This document shows, in pieces, positions 34,223-42,967 of a stretch of 64,000 nt of DNA (position 1 is the first letter of the stretch; each line of letters begins with the position of its first letter). The stretch spans positions 62,001 through 126,000 of the forward strand of contig DFGE01000002.1 in the NCBI GenBank assembly GCA_002371675.1, in the 5' to 3' direction. A program made the translations under genes and the position numbers. Below the pieces are notes generated by a model, which saw only the letters and a program-made list of their open reading frames with translations, had not been told where the DNA came from and did no database searches. The stretch is from Clostridiales bacterium UBA3758. GTDB lineage: Bacteria > Bacillota > Clostridia > Oscillospirales > Oscillospiraceae.

Positions 34223-34544
34223 GTGTCAGGAAAACCGCATCAAGCGCGGCGGCGGTCAGGTCACGCTGGCTTTTGAGGAGCTTTCTGACTGCCTGCCGGA
34301 CGAAGGGGCGGATCAAATCGAAGAATCGGCCGCCCTGAGAGAACTGATCTGGGCCTTTCTGGACACGCTGACGAAATCAGAGCGGGATGTGTTTCTGGCA
34401 CGCTATTGGGCTTTCGCATCCGTCGAAGAGATCAGCAAGCATACCGGCTTTTCAGCCAGTAAAATCAAGACCATGCTCTATCGTACCCGACAAAGATTCT
34501 ACGTATTTCTTGCCAGGGAGGGCTATGACTATGACAAGGCTTGA
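34221..34544 (+). pseudogene. 5'-truncated ECF sigma factor gene
   Basis: The frame retains the KRGGG linker (RIKRGGGQVTLAFEELSDCL) and a complete region 4 (LTKSERDVFLARYWAFASVE, then GFSASKIKTMLYRTRQRF), matching the C-terminal 105 residues of the factors at 15073 and 49558. All of region 2, which binds core RNA polymerase and the -10 element, is missing, and the sequence upstream is the terminator of the previous operon. The first usable codon is a TTG without a binding site. It probably no longer works as a sigma factor, although its membrane partner gene downstream is intact. Confidence 0.8.
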
Positions 34545-35583
34545 TTTTCTGACGAACCTAAACGACGCGCAGGATGAGTATTTGCAAAGCATGGGAGACA
34601 TGCTCCAAAGTGAAGCGTCGGCAAAGCATCTGCAAGCGAAACGCATCATCACCTTTACCCTCGCTGCCGCGCTGATCCTCGGCCTGAGCGCCGTGGCTTA
34701 TGCCATCGGCATAAGCATCCATCGGCAGCGGCAGGAAAAGTTGCGTCAGGAGCTGCAGATTGATGAAAACAATGTGACAGACTATGTGGAGTTTGCGGTG
34801 CCAGAGGATGGAGCTGCGGAAGGCGGCCTTACGCTCCTGTCCACCATGAATAACGGCGACTATCAAATTATGTTTTTCAACATCAGCCCCGTTTCAGAAG
34901 ACATGATTGCCTGTTTGGATCATGAAAATCTGAGAGGCAGGGAGAACCGGGATGATCGTGTGTTCTGGCCCTATCTTTATGTGGACGGGGAATACTATGG
35001 CATCCTTGTCAATCTGCATACCCTCTATCGGGAAGAGTACGATCCCGAAACACAAACGCTGACGCTTCGCGCTTCGCTGCCGAACATGAAATTCAGAGAC
35101 AATGAAGCAGTGGAAATCCGTGTTGCGCTGGGCTATACAGATAATAATGCGCAGATCCATGAAAGCGCGAGCTACGGCTCTGTCACTGTCACATTAACCC
35201 AACGGCGCGTGTTAAGCGTCAAATTTCCGGAGCCGGTTTCCTTTGAAGAGCCTGAGTCTGGAGGCGCGGGTCAGATTATCGGGGCGGATATTTATGCCGA
35301 AGGCATTACATGGCTCGTCACGCACGACGACATGGAAAGCGTTTACCCCGTTGAATCACAAGATGACCTTCGCTGGCTCCCATGGGCAAGAGCAAGGGAC
35401 AAGCTCGAACTGGAGGCGCAGCTCCATTTCACCGACGGAAGTTTCCGAACAAATCTGGCAGCCGATCGATCGGAATATTGGAACGGATCGGTCTATGATG
35501 TGTATCTATTCAAAAACGGCACGATCAATCTTGATCAGGTCGTCAGCATTACGGTTGGTGGAAAGACATTTCCGCTTGAATGA
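34531..35583 (+). CDS. Membrane-anchored anti-sigma-like protein (DUF4179-like)
   Basis: Start chosen at the second of two close ATG codons (34531), correctly spaced behind GGGAGGG; it overlaps the truncated sigma gene. The 350-residue protein has a cytoplasmic N-terminus of about 40 residues (LNDAQDEYLQSMGDMLQSEA), one helix (IITFTLAAALILGLSAVAYA) and an outer domain paralogous to that of 23258-24367 (GLTLLSTMNNGDYQIMFFNI, ASYGSVTVTLTQR). With its sigma factor truncated, it may be an orphan regulator or in the process of decay. Confidence 0.72.
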   Translation: MTRLDFLTNLNDAQDEYLQSMGDMLQSEASAKHLQAKRIITFTLAAALILGLSAVAYAIGISIHRQRQEKLRQELQIDENNVTDYVEFAVPEDGAAEGGLTLLSTMNNGDYQIMFFNISPVSEDMIACLDHENLRGRENRDDRVFWPYLYVDGEYYGILVNLHTLYREEYDPETQTLTLRASLPNMKFRDNEAVEIRVALGYTDNNAQIHESASYGSVTVTLTQRRVLSVKFPEPVSFEEPESGGAGQIIGADIYAEGITWLVTHDDMESVYPVESQDDLRWLPWARARDKLELEAQLHFTDGSFRTNLAADRSEYWNGSVYDVYLFKNGTINLDQVVSITVGGKTFPLE

Positions 35584-35657
35584 TCCCATACGTCATGCAG
35601 AGACAGCCAGCCGCTAGGCGGGAGTTGCTTTCGAATTATCCAATTCTCTCAAAAAAC

Positions 35658-35686
35658 GCGAACACTTAGCGTCCTCTTTGCGACTG
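35658..35686 (+). promoter_or_regulatory. Candidate ECF-type promoter of sigma operon
   Basis: GCGAAC (35658-35663), a 17-nt spacer and CGACTG (35681-35686) stand 24 bp before the sigma start, just ahead of GGGAGGT. CGAC is a common ECF -10 form. Confidence 0.5.
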
Positions 35687-35709
35687 TTAGGGTGAAGGGA
35701 GGTCAGAAT

Positions 35710-36291
35710 ATGACAGACCAAGACATCGTCAATCTGTACTGGCAGCGGTCGGAGCGGGCGATCCCGGAGACGGCGGGCGTCTATGGCCCCTACTGTCACA
35801 CCGTGGCCTACAACCTGCTGCGGAACACAGAGGACGCGGAGGAGAGCGTGAACGACACCTGGCTTGCCGCCTGGAACGCCATGCCGCCTTCCCGGCCAAA
35901 CAGTCTCAAAGCCTTTCTGGGTAAGCTCACTCGGAACATCGCCGTGAGCCGCCTGCGCAGGAAGGGCAGTCTCAAGCGGGGCGGCGGTGTGGCCGCGACA
36001 GCTCTGGAGGAGCTGAGCGAGTGCCTGCCCAGCGACTTTGATTTGGAGCGAACGGTGGAGGCACGGGAGCTGGGCCGCTTATTGGGCCGCTTCCTGAAAA
36101 AGCTCCCGGAGCGGGATCAGGTGATCTTCGTGGGTCGGTACTTCTACGTGCTGACGGCGGAGGAGATTGCCCAGCGCCTGCGCATGAAGCCCGCCACGGT
36201 GAGGACCGCGCTCTACCGCACCCGAAAGAAGCTGGTACAGGAGCTGGAAAAGGAGGGAGAATGGAATGGACAACAGCTTGTATCTCTTTGA
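35710..36291 (+). CDS. ECF RNA polymerase sigma factor
   Basis: Start chosen at the ATG at 35710 (MTDQDIVNLYWQRSERAIPE) behind GGGAGGT. The 193-residue product follows the pattern of the factors at 15073 and 49558: DLYWQRS-type start, region 2 with TEDAEESVNDTWLAAWNAMP, linker SLKRGGG, and region 4 (LPERDQVIFVGRYFYVLTAE, RMKPATVRTALYRTRKKL). It overlaps the next gene by 26 bp. It is the first gene of a sigma / anti-sigma / lipoprotein operon. Confidence 0.92.
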   Translation: MTDQDIVNLYWQRSERAIPETAGVYGPYCHTVAYNLLRNTEDAEESVNDTWLAAWNAMPPSRPNSLKAFLGKLTRNIAVSRLRRKGSLKRGGGVAATALEELSECLPSDFDLERTVEARELGRLLGRFLKKLPERDQVIFVGRYFYVLTAEEIAQRLRMKPATVRTALYRTRKKLVQELEKEGEWNGQQLVSL

Positions 36292-37768
36292 AAACCTGGG
36301 CCAGATCCCAGACAGCTTCGTCCTGAAGGCGGATGCCGCGCTGGGGCTGACTAAAAGAAAACAACGCAAAACCGGCAAAAGAAAGATTCTGCGAACTCTG
36401 CTGATCGCAGCGGTGATCACCGCGCTGCTGGGAGTCACAGCCTATGCCATGGGCCTGCTGGGGCTGAGCGAGCGCATCTTCCCCGTGGAGGGAACAGAAA
36501 AGGTCGTTGCGGTGCCCAATGGCCTTAAGGGAACCAAAACCTATGAGGGCACCGGCGAATGGTGGATCTGGCAAGACGAGCATCGAAACGATCCGGGAGA
36601 CTACAGCCTCTCCTTCCTGCAGGGGAACGACCAAAAGCGCAAGACCTGCCAACTGTATTGGGCCTTGACGCCGGAAGCTGCGGACAAGCTCTATGAAATC
36701 GCGGAAACCTACGACCTTGAGCTCTATTCCGAGAGCGTGACCGCAGACAGCATGGAGCGCCTGACGGCTCTCACAGGCATTCAGCCCTTCCTGACAGAAG
36801 GGGAAGCTGCTTTTACCGGCGGCTATGTGTTCCCCGACGGCTCCTTTAAGGCAGAGGGATTCCTGAACCTGGACGAATTCTCCCTCGACTATGTACTGAG
36901 CCGTTTTTCTACCGGAGCGCTGTATCCCTACGGCGGCGTCACCCGACTGCAGGACTATAGCGAGCGGGACTTTGTGACCGCCATGGGACAGACTGTCAAC
37001 ATCGTGAGCTTTCCCAATCGGACGGAGCTCTGGTATCTCTCCGCCGACGGGGAGACCTTCGTGGCTCTACAGCTCCGAAATTTGCCGGACCAGGCGAGCC
37101 TGGAGCGAGCCGGGCTCAAGGATCGGGACGCCCTGGCGGAATTTGCAGCGGATCGGATCGACTTCGCCGCCCTCTGCCAGAAGAATGATGCGGTGCAGCA
37201 GATCGTCAGCACGCCTCGTGGCGCGGAGGATAACCGGGAAGCCGCCCAGCGACTGGAGAACTTCTACAACAGCCCCATGTTCAGCGCTGCCAGGGGATTT
37301 CAGAAGTTCTTTACAGCGAATTTTTACGGAGCCAGCTTTACCGGCGTCTACGGCCAGGAGGGCTACGAGGACATTGACGCAGAGCTTTCCCGTCTGGCGG
37401 AGCAGTACGGCTTGCGTTACGCCACATCCAAAACCACGCAGGACGGACACACGGTCTACGACAACGGTGTGGAGGTTTGGGACAGAGAGGCGGAGAGCAA
37501 GATCCTCAAGACCTATTGCATCCCAAAGGACGCGCTCTATACCGGCATGATCCACTATGTGGCTCCCAGTGAGTATCAGCGGATCTGGATTTACCAGACC
37601 GAGGAGGGCCATCAGATCGTCTGCTTTACCGATGGGCCGGAGAAGATCAGCGGGGTGTACCTGTTCTACGAGACGGAGAAGAGCTACGTGCTCGTGAGCC
37701 TTGGCTGGAATGATGTCGCTGTGATCGAGGAGACCGCCGAGAACATCGACTGGACGCGCTTTTCTTGA
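36266..37768 (+). CDS. Membrane-anchored anti-sigma-like protein, long form
   Basis: The 500-residue protein has a cytoplasmic N-terminus of about 42 residues, one helix (LRTLLIAAVITALLGVTAYA) and an outer region of about 430 residues. The outer region shares blocks with the 615-residue protein at 55621 (YDLELYSESVTADSMERLTA, TGGYVFPDGSFKAEGFLNLD, DYVLSRFSTGALYPY), so the two form a long-ectodomain subgroup. An AAGGAGGGAGA site precedes the ATG inside the sigma gene. It is probably the signal receptor of the module. Confidence 0.75.
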   Translation: MDNSLYLFENLGQIPDSFVLKADAALGLTKRKQRKTGKRKILRTLLIAAVITALLGVTAYAMGLLGLSERIFPVEGTEKVVAVPNGLKGTKTYEGTGEWWIWQDEHRNDPGDYSLSFLQGNDQKRKTCQLYWALTPEAADKLYEIAETYDLELYSESVTADSMERLTALTGIQPFLTEGEAAFTGGYVFPDGSFKAEGFLNLDEFSLDYVLSRFSTGALYPYGGVTRLQDYSERDFVTAMGQTVNIVSFPNRTELWYLSADGETFVALQLRNLPDQASLERAGLKDRDALAEFAADRIDFAALCQKNDAVQQIVSTPRGAEDNREAAQRLENFYNSPMFSAARGFQKFFTANFYGASFTGVYGQEGYEDIDAELSRLAEQYGLRYATSKTTQDGHTVYDNGVEVWDREAESKILKTYCIPKDALYTGMIHYVAPSEYQRIWIYQTEEGHQIVCFTDGPEKISGVYLFYETEKSYVLVSLGWNDVAVIEETAENIDWTRFS

Positions 37769-37783
37769 GAGGAGGGACAAACG

Positions 37784-39235
37784 ATGAAACGGACGACAAC
37801 GATACTTCTTCTGCTGGCCATGGCGCTGGCACTCCTGACCGGCTGCGGCGGAGCGAGTGGGGAGCAGACGGCGGAGGTGCTTGAACAGTCTGCTGCCCCG
37901 GCGAGTATTCAGCCTACCGCCCCGGAAGCTGCACAGGCAACGGATCATGACTGGGCCGAGCCCAACGCCGTAGACGACAGCTTTCGCTTCCAATTTGAAT
38001 GGCAGGTCAGCTGCGACTGCGACGGAGGCTACGAACACTTTATCCGCGAGGAGCTGCCAGCCTATGTGAATCGCTGGGTGGACGGCGGCGAGATCCTGGA
38101 CTCCGAGTTTATGGGGATCGACTGCGTGACCTTTGGCTGGGTTTGTTTCAGCGGCACACCGAAACAGGAACTTGGATGGAAAACAACGGAGTTTGAAGGA
38201 AAGCCCTGTTTCTGCCGCGGCTTCTTCCTCCGCTGTAACGAGAACGACGGCAAGGCGCAGTATACAGTAAGCAAAACCATCGCCATGGAGCCGATCAAAC
38301 GGCTGAAAGGGATGGAGTTCGTGGAGGAAACGGGTGAGCTGCTCATCCTGCCCAAGCAACTCCCAGAGCTCTCCAGCGCGGAGCTCTACGTCCCCCAGCT
38401 TGGCCAGAACTTTGTCCTCACGGACCCTGATGCCCTTCGGGGGCTGGAAAAGGCGCTCAGCAAGCCGGAATTTGAGAACCTGCTTGTGCAGGAGCAGCCC
38501 GCGATGAATTGGATACAGAAGCAGGACGGCTTTCTTCCGCTGTATCTCCACTACGCTGACGGGAGCAGTTCCCTGGCCTTTGCCCCAGGAGACGGATCCG
38601 ACTGCTGCAGCGTCTGGGACGGCGATTTCAGTGTCTTTGGCCCGATGAGCCTATTTGAGCGTTTCGGCGTGCCGCTGCCGTCCCCGGGCTATACCCACAA
38701 CGCTGATGGCACCACGACCATCGAGGAAGTATTGGAGGGAACCGGGGGCACCCTCCAACTCAAGAATCGTCACCGGTTTGTGTACGTCTTTGACGCGGAA
38801 GGACACCTGATCCGTTGCGATCACGATTTTCATCGAGAGGACAACGATTTCGACGAGAGCGAGACCAGAACCTACTACTACCGCCCGGATGGGAAGCCGG
38901 ACTATATTGAGATTCACGGAGAAAGCGCCCGGAACGGCGACTTTGACAAGCGCGAATCCTATACCTACAACGAGCAAGGACTTCTCATTCGCTATGCCTC
39001 CAACGACCTGAACGATGAGACCCGGGGCATGTACTACGATTATCATTACGACGAACAGAACCGTCTTACTGCCATTATTTATCACTATCGTGACGGGCGA
39101 GAAGGTTTACCCAGCGGGAACAGCTACTTCTGGTACGACGAGCAGGGCCTGCGCCATAGCTACGGCGTGGATCAGAACGGCAACCTCGTCGGCGGCCCGG
39201 AGAATGATGCGGGCGACCATCCCGTGAGAAGATAG
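37784..39235 (+). CDS. Lipoprotein with C-terminal YD/RHS-like repeats
   Basis: The 483-residue lipoprotein (lipobox LTGC, Cys21) has a unique domain of about 280 residues with a cluster of cysteines (SCDCDGG, PCFCRGFFLRC), then a C-terminal part of about 150 residues with short repeats of the YD/RHS type: RTYYYRPDGKPDYIEIH, ESYTYNEQGLLIRYAS, YDYHYDEQNRLTAIIYHY, SYFWYDEQGLRHSYG. It follows the long anti-sigma-like gene after 15 bp with a GAGGAGGG site, so it belongs to that sigma operon in the position held by SBP lipoproteins elsewhere. Function unknown. Confidence 0.75.
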   Translation: MKRTTTILLLLAMALALLTGCGGASGEQTAEVLEQSAAPASIQPTAPEAAQATDHDWAEPNAVDDSFRFQFEWQVSCDCDGGYEHFIREELPAYVNRWVDGGEILDSEFMGIDCVTFGWVCFSGTPKQELGWKTTEFEGKPCFCRGFFLRCNENDGKAQYTVSKTIAMEPIKRLKGMEFVEETGELLILPKQLPELSSAELYVPQLGQNFVLTDPDALRGLEKALSKPEFENLLVQEQPAMNWIQKQDGFLPLYLHYADGSSSLAFAPGDGSDCCSVWDGDFSVFGPMSLFERFGVPLPSPGYTHNADGTTTIEEVLEGTGGTLQLKNRHRFVYVFDAEGHLIRCDHDFHREDNDFDESETRTYYYRPDGKPDYIEIHGESARNGDFDKRESYTYNEQGLLIRYASNDLNDETRGMYYDYHYDEQNRLTAIIYHYRDGREGLPSGNSYFWYDEQGLRHSYGVDQNGNLVGGPENDAGDHPVRR

Positions 39236-39258
39236 AAAGACAAACACAACGCACACAG

Positions 39259-39285
39259 CCCGCCGCTCTCTCGTAGAGCGGCGGG
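39259..39285 (+). terminator. Probable terminator of sigma operon
   Basis: An 11-bp GC-rich stem (CCCGCCGCTCT, AGAGCGGCGGG) with 5-nt loop, followed by TTCTGCTTCTG. The T tract is interrupted. Confidence 0.7.
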
Positions 39286-39304
39286 TTCTGCTTCTGCCGG
39301 TACA

Positions 39305-39356
39305 GAAAGCGCTTTCCTTCATTTTCGTTGACGAAAAAGCGCATGAATGAAATAAT
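39305..39356 (+). promoter_or_regulatory. malE promoter with cre/LacI-type operator
   Basis: TTGACG (39328-39333), 17 nt, AATAAT (39351-39356). Twelve bases upstream is the perfect palindrome GAAAGCGCTTTC (39305-39316), which fits the binding site of LacI-family regulators such as CcpA or the MalR-like protein encoded at 44675. Confidence 0.75.
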
Positions 39357-39403
39357 CATGATGCTGGGGAAACCCCAAAACGAAAAATAATGGAGGATTT
39401 GCA

Positions 39404-40666
39404 ATGAAAAAGTTTCTGTCTTTGTTTCTTGCCATTGCTCTGATCGCCTGCCTCTGCGCCTGCGGCACACAGCCTGCTCAGACGCAGCCGAGCGAACAGC
39501 AGCCGGCACAGCAGCCCGCGCAGAACGAGCCCGCCGCCCCCGCTGAAGAGACCACGGGCGAGACGATCCACCTGAAGGTCTGGGGCTCTCAGCCCGATCA
39601 GGAACTGCTGAAAGAGCTCTGCGAGGCTTTCGCCGCCGAGCATCCCGAAAACACCTGGGAGTTTGAGTACGGCGTGGTCGGTGAGGCCGACGCACAGGCC
39701 CGCTATCTTGAAGACCCGGCCGCTGCCGCGGACGTGTTCTCCTTCCCCGATGACCAGATCATCACGCTCGTGCAGGCTGACGCTCTGTACGAAGTCACCC
39801 GCAACCACGACGAGATCGTGGCCGCCAACGCTGCCGGTACGATCAATGCCGCGAGCTACAACGGAGTGCTGTACGGCTATCCCATGACCGCTGACAACGG
39901 CTACTACCTCTACTACGACAAGTCCGTTCTCACTGAGGACGACGTGAAGACCCTGGACGGTATCCTTGCCGCCGCCAACGCCGCCGGAAAGCAGGTCCAC
40001 ATGGACGTCTCCAACGGCTGGTATTTGGCCTCCTTCTTCCTGGGCAACGGCTGCCAGCTCACGCTGGACGCCGAAGGCAACCAGATCTGCGATTTCAATA
40101 ATTCCAACGGCCTTGCCGCCGCCGAGGCGATCCGCGCCTTCTGCAACGATCCCGCCTTCATCACCGGCGACGACAGCGTGCTGCAGGGCGGCATCGGCGA
40201 TAACATCTGCGCCGGCGTCAGCGGCCCCTGGACCTCCGCCAGCATCAAGGAAAAACTGGGTGACAATTTTGGTGCCGCGAAGCTCCCGACCTTTACCTGC
40301 AATGGCCAGCAGGTGCAGATGGGCTCCTTCCTGGGCTGCAAGGTGCTGGGCGTGAACACCCAGACCAAGCATCCCGTGGAAGCCATGATGCTTGCCGAGT
40401 ACCTCACCAGCGAACAGGCGCAGCTCCGCCGCTTCGAGGTGCTGGGCTACGGCCCCTCCAACATCAACGCCGCGGCTTCCCCGGCTGTTGCGGCTGACCC
40501 TGCCCTGACCGCTCTGGCCGAGCAGAGCCAGTTTGCCATCAGCCAGCATGTCCTGGGGCAGTATTGGACGCCCGCCGAGGCCTTCGGCGCGGAGCTGGAA
40601 GCCCACTCCGAGGGCGACCTCCAGCAGATGCTGGATCAGCTCGTCGAGCAAGCCACCGCAAAATAA
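39404..40666 (+). CDS. malE: Maltose/maltodextrin ABC transporter substrate-binding lipoprotein
   Basis: The 420-residue lipoprotein (LCAC, Cys20) has a Gln/Pro/Ala-rich linker and a family-1 solute-binding domain beginning IHLKVWGSQPDQELLKELCE, with the MalE-like pieces ADVFSFPDDQI, LYGYPMTADNGYYLYYDKS and ISGPWTSA-type GVSGPWTSASIKEKLGDNFG. It is followed by malF- and malG-type permeases, a maltodextrin-cleaving enzyme and a LacI regulator, which supports the substrate assignment. Codon use is strongly biased, as expected for a highly expressed binding protein. An operon ATPase is absent; a shared one is presumably encoded elsewhere. Confidence 0.9.
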   Translation: MKKFLSLFLAIALIACLCACGTQPAQTQPSEQQPAQQPAQNEPAAPAEETTGETIHLKVWGSQPDQELLKELCEAFAAEHPENTWEFEYGVVGEADAQARYLEDPAAAADVFSFPDDQIITLVQADALYEVTRNHDEIVAANAAGTINAASYNGVLYGYPMTADNGYYLYYDKSVLTEDDVKTLDGILAAANAAGKQVHMDVSNGWYLASFFLGNGCQLTLDAEGNQICDFNNSNGLAAAEAIRAFCNDPAFITGDDSVLQGGIGDNICAGVSGPWTSASIKEKLGDNFGAAKLPTFTCNGQQVQMGSFLGCKVLGVNTQTKHPVEAMMLAEYLTSEQAQLRRFEVLGYGPSNINAAASPAVAADPALTALAEQSQFAISQHVLGQYWTPAEAFGAELEAHSEGDLQQMLDQLVEQATAK

Positions 40667-40691
40667 GTTTATTTTAGTTCTTCCTAAGGGG

Positions 40692-40727
40692 AAAAGGCTG
40701 CCGCAGGCAAAATCGCGACAGCCTTTT
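40692..40727 (+). terminator. Intercistronic hairpin between malE and malF
   Basis: AAAAGGCTG (40692-40700) pairs with CAGCCTTTT (40719-40727), with a further CGC/GCG inside, followed by CTTCC. A partial terminator or RNA-stabilising hairpin here would keep malE expressed above the permeases. Confidence 0.7.
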
Positions 40728-40768
40728 CTTCCATATCCTGACCACGGTATCACGGAGGTGAATCTCCC

Positions 40769-42124
40769 ATGATTTTTAAACGCCAACCATGGCTGCAAGC
40801 CTTTCGAAATAGCAAACATCCCTTGACCTGGCTGTCGGTTCTGGTCATGGGCAGCGGATGCGTCCGTTTCCGTCAATTTGGAAAAGGGTTTTTGTATCTG
40901 CTCTCTGAGCTTGCTTTCTTCCGCTTTTTCTTCGGATTCGGATGGAAGTACCTCTCCCACTTCGGAACGCTGGGGGAAAACACGCAGCTCAAGGTCTGGA
41001 ACGAGGAGCTGCAGATCTACCAGCGCGTCCCCGGCGACAACTCCATGCTGATCCTCCTGTTCAGCGTACTTACCATCGCGGCGACGATTCTGTTTGTATA
41101 CTTGTGGGTTCTGAATCTGAAAAGCGCGGGAGAGTTGTGTCTCCTTGATGCACAGAGCAAGCATATCCCGTCCTTCCGGGAGGATCTGAAGAGCCTGCTG
41201 GACAGCCGCTTCCATACGACGCTGCTGGCCGCCCCGATGATCAGCCTGGTGGCCTTCACAGTGCTGCCGATCGTGTTCATGGTGCTGATCGCCTTCACCA
41301 ACTTTGACTCTGCCCATCAGCCGCCAGGCGAGCTCTTCACCTGGACGGGGCTCACCAATGTCACGGACATCTTCCTTGGCAACCAGACGAAAACCCACAC
41401 CTTCTTCGGCATCTTCGGCTGGACGATCGTCTGGGCGATCCTGGCCACCTTCACCAACTATATCCTCGGAATGGGGCTTGCGATCCTCATCAACCACAAG
41501 CTGGTACGGATGAAGAAGATGTGGCGGACGCTGTTCGTGATCTCCATTGCCATCCCGCAGTTTGTAAGCCTGCTACTCATCTCCCGTGCGCTGGAACCGA
41601 TGGGTGCGGTCAACATTGCGTTGATGAAGCTGGGGCTCATCTCCGCCCCACTGCCGTTCCTGACGGACAAGACTCTGGCGCGCATCTGCGTGGTGGTCAT
41701 CAATATGTGGATCGGCATTCCCTACACGATGCTGACCTTCAGCGGCGTGCTGATGAACATTCCCGCCGATCTCTACGAGAGCGCGGAGCTGGACGGGGCC
41801 GGGCCTTTCCGCCGCTTCACCAGCATCACGCTGCCGTACATGATCTTTGTGACCGCCCCGGCGACGATCACGACCTTTGTGGGCAACATCAACAACTTCA
41901 ACGTGATCTATCTGCTGACGGGCGGCGGCCCCTTCGCGCTGGACTATTACCAGGCGGGCAAGACCGATCTGCTGGTCACATGGCTCTATAAGCTCACGGT
42001 GGATCAGCACGACTACGCGCTGGCCTCCACCATCGGCATCTTTATCTTCATGATCGTCTCCACGCTCTCGATCACGGTCTATAACCGCACCAGTGCTGTA
42101 AAGAAGGAGGATATGTTCCAATGA
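40769..42124 (+). CDS. malF: Maltodextrin ABC transporter permease, MalF type
   Basis: The 451-residue membrane protein carries the extended N-terminal region seen in MalF proteins and the binding-protein-dependent permease domain with the EAA-type loop ESAELDGAGPFRRFTSITLP near residue 340. The NFNVIYLLTGGGP segment is typical of MalF/UgpA permeases. GGAGGTG precedes the ATG, and the gene overlaps malG by ATGA. It forms the import channel with MalG. Confidence 0.92.
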   Translation: MIFKRQPWLQAFRNSKHPLTWLSVLVMGSGCVRFRQFGKGFLYLLSELAFFRFFFGFGWKYLSHFGTLGENTQLKVWNEELQIYQRVPGDNSMLILLFSVLTIAATILFVYLWVLNLKSAGELCLLDAQSKHIPSFREDLKSLLDSRFHTTLLAAPMISLVAFTVLPIVFMVLIAFTNFDSAHQPPGELFTWTGLTNVTDIFLGNQTKTHTFFGIFGWTIVWAILATFTNYILGMGLAILINHKLVRMKKMWRTLFVISIAIPQFVSLLLISRALEPMGAVNIALMKLGLISAPLPFLTDKTLARICVVVINMWIGIPYTMLTFSGVLMNIPADLYESAELDGAGPFRRFTSITLPYMIFVTAPATITTFVGNINNFNVIYLLTGGGPFALDYYQAGKTDLLVTWLYKLTVDQHDYALASTIGIFIFMIVSTLSITVYNRTSAVKKEDMFQ

Positions 42125-42963
42125 GCAGAAAAAAGAAACTGACGGTCATTGCCCTCCACGCGCTGCTGACGGTGCTGGCGATCCTCTGGCTCGTGCCGGT
42201 GTTCTGGCTGGTGCTGTCCTCCTTCCGCGCGGAGAAGGGCGCCTACACTTCCTATCTTTGGCCCAAAGGCTTTACACTTGCAAACTACCAGCGGCTCTTT
42301 ACGGATACCACGCTTTTCAACTTCCCGCGTTGGTTTCTCAATACGCTCTTTGTGGCGTGCTGCTGCTGCGTGATCACCACGATTCTGACGCTGATGGTGG
42401 CCTATGTCTACTCACGGCTCCGTTTCCCGTCCCGCAAGGCGCTGATGAACGTCTCGCTGGTGCTCGGCATGTTCCCGGGCTTCATGAGCATGATCGCCAT
42501 TTACCACTTCCTCAAGGCCATTGGGTTGGATCAAACGCTGCTGGCGCTGATCCTGGTCTATTCCGGGGGCGCGGCGCTGAACTACTACATCGCCAAGGGC
42601 TTCTTTGACACGATCCCCAAGGCGCTGGACGAGGCGGCCACGCTGGACGGGGCAACCAAGCACATCATCTTCTGGAAGATCATCCTGCCAAACTCCAAGC
42701 CCATTGTCGCCAATACCGCTATCAACGCTTTTATCGCGCCCTGGGTGGACTTCATCTTCGTCTCGGTCATCATGAAGGACAACTACAATAACTACACCGT
42801 GGCAAAGGGCCTTTACACCATGGTGGACAAGGCCAACATCTTCGAGTATTACACGGCCTTCTGCGCCGGGGCGGTGCTGATCTCCATTCCCATTGTGCTG
42901 CTCTTTATCCGGCTGCAGGAATTCTATGTGGGCGGCGTGACCGCCGGCGCGTCAAAGGGGTGA
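42121..42963 (+). CDS. malG: Maltodextrin ABC transporter permease, MalG type
   Basis: The 280-residue inner membrane permease has about six helices and the EAA loop DEAATLDGATKHIIFWKIIL near residue 175, ending with the usual LLFIRLQEFYVGGVTAGASKG motif. The start overlaps the malF stop by ATGA. The glycosidase gene follows after 4 bp. Confidence 0.93.
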   Translation: MSRKKKLTVIALHALLTVLAILWLVPVFWLVLSSFRAEKGAYTSYLWPKGFTLANYQRLFTDTTLFNFPRWFLNTLFVACCCCVITTILTLMVAYVYSRLRFPSRKALMNVSLVLGMFPGFMSMIAIYHFLKAIGLDQTLLALILVYSGGAALNYYIAKGFFDTIPKALDEAATLDGATKHIIFWKIILPNSKPIVANTAINAFIAPWVDFIFVSVIMKDNYNNYTVAKGLYTMVDKANIFEYYTAFCAGAVLISIPIVLLFIRLQEFYVGGVTAGASKG

Positions 42964-42967
42964 TGGA

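Noticed and set aside
37067..38551. 494-codon minus-strand frame across an anti-sigma-like and a lipoprotein gene
   Set aside because: It crosses the boundary of two plus-strand genes with good starts and has no recognisable features.
39356..41497. 713-codon open frame on the minus strand opposite malE and malF
   Set aside because: It is antisense to two genes with clear motifs, has no ribosome binding site and a Gly/Glu/Val-rich composition typical of the shadow of biased GC-rich codons.
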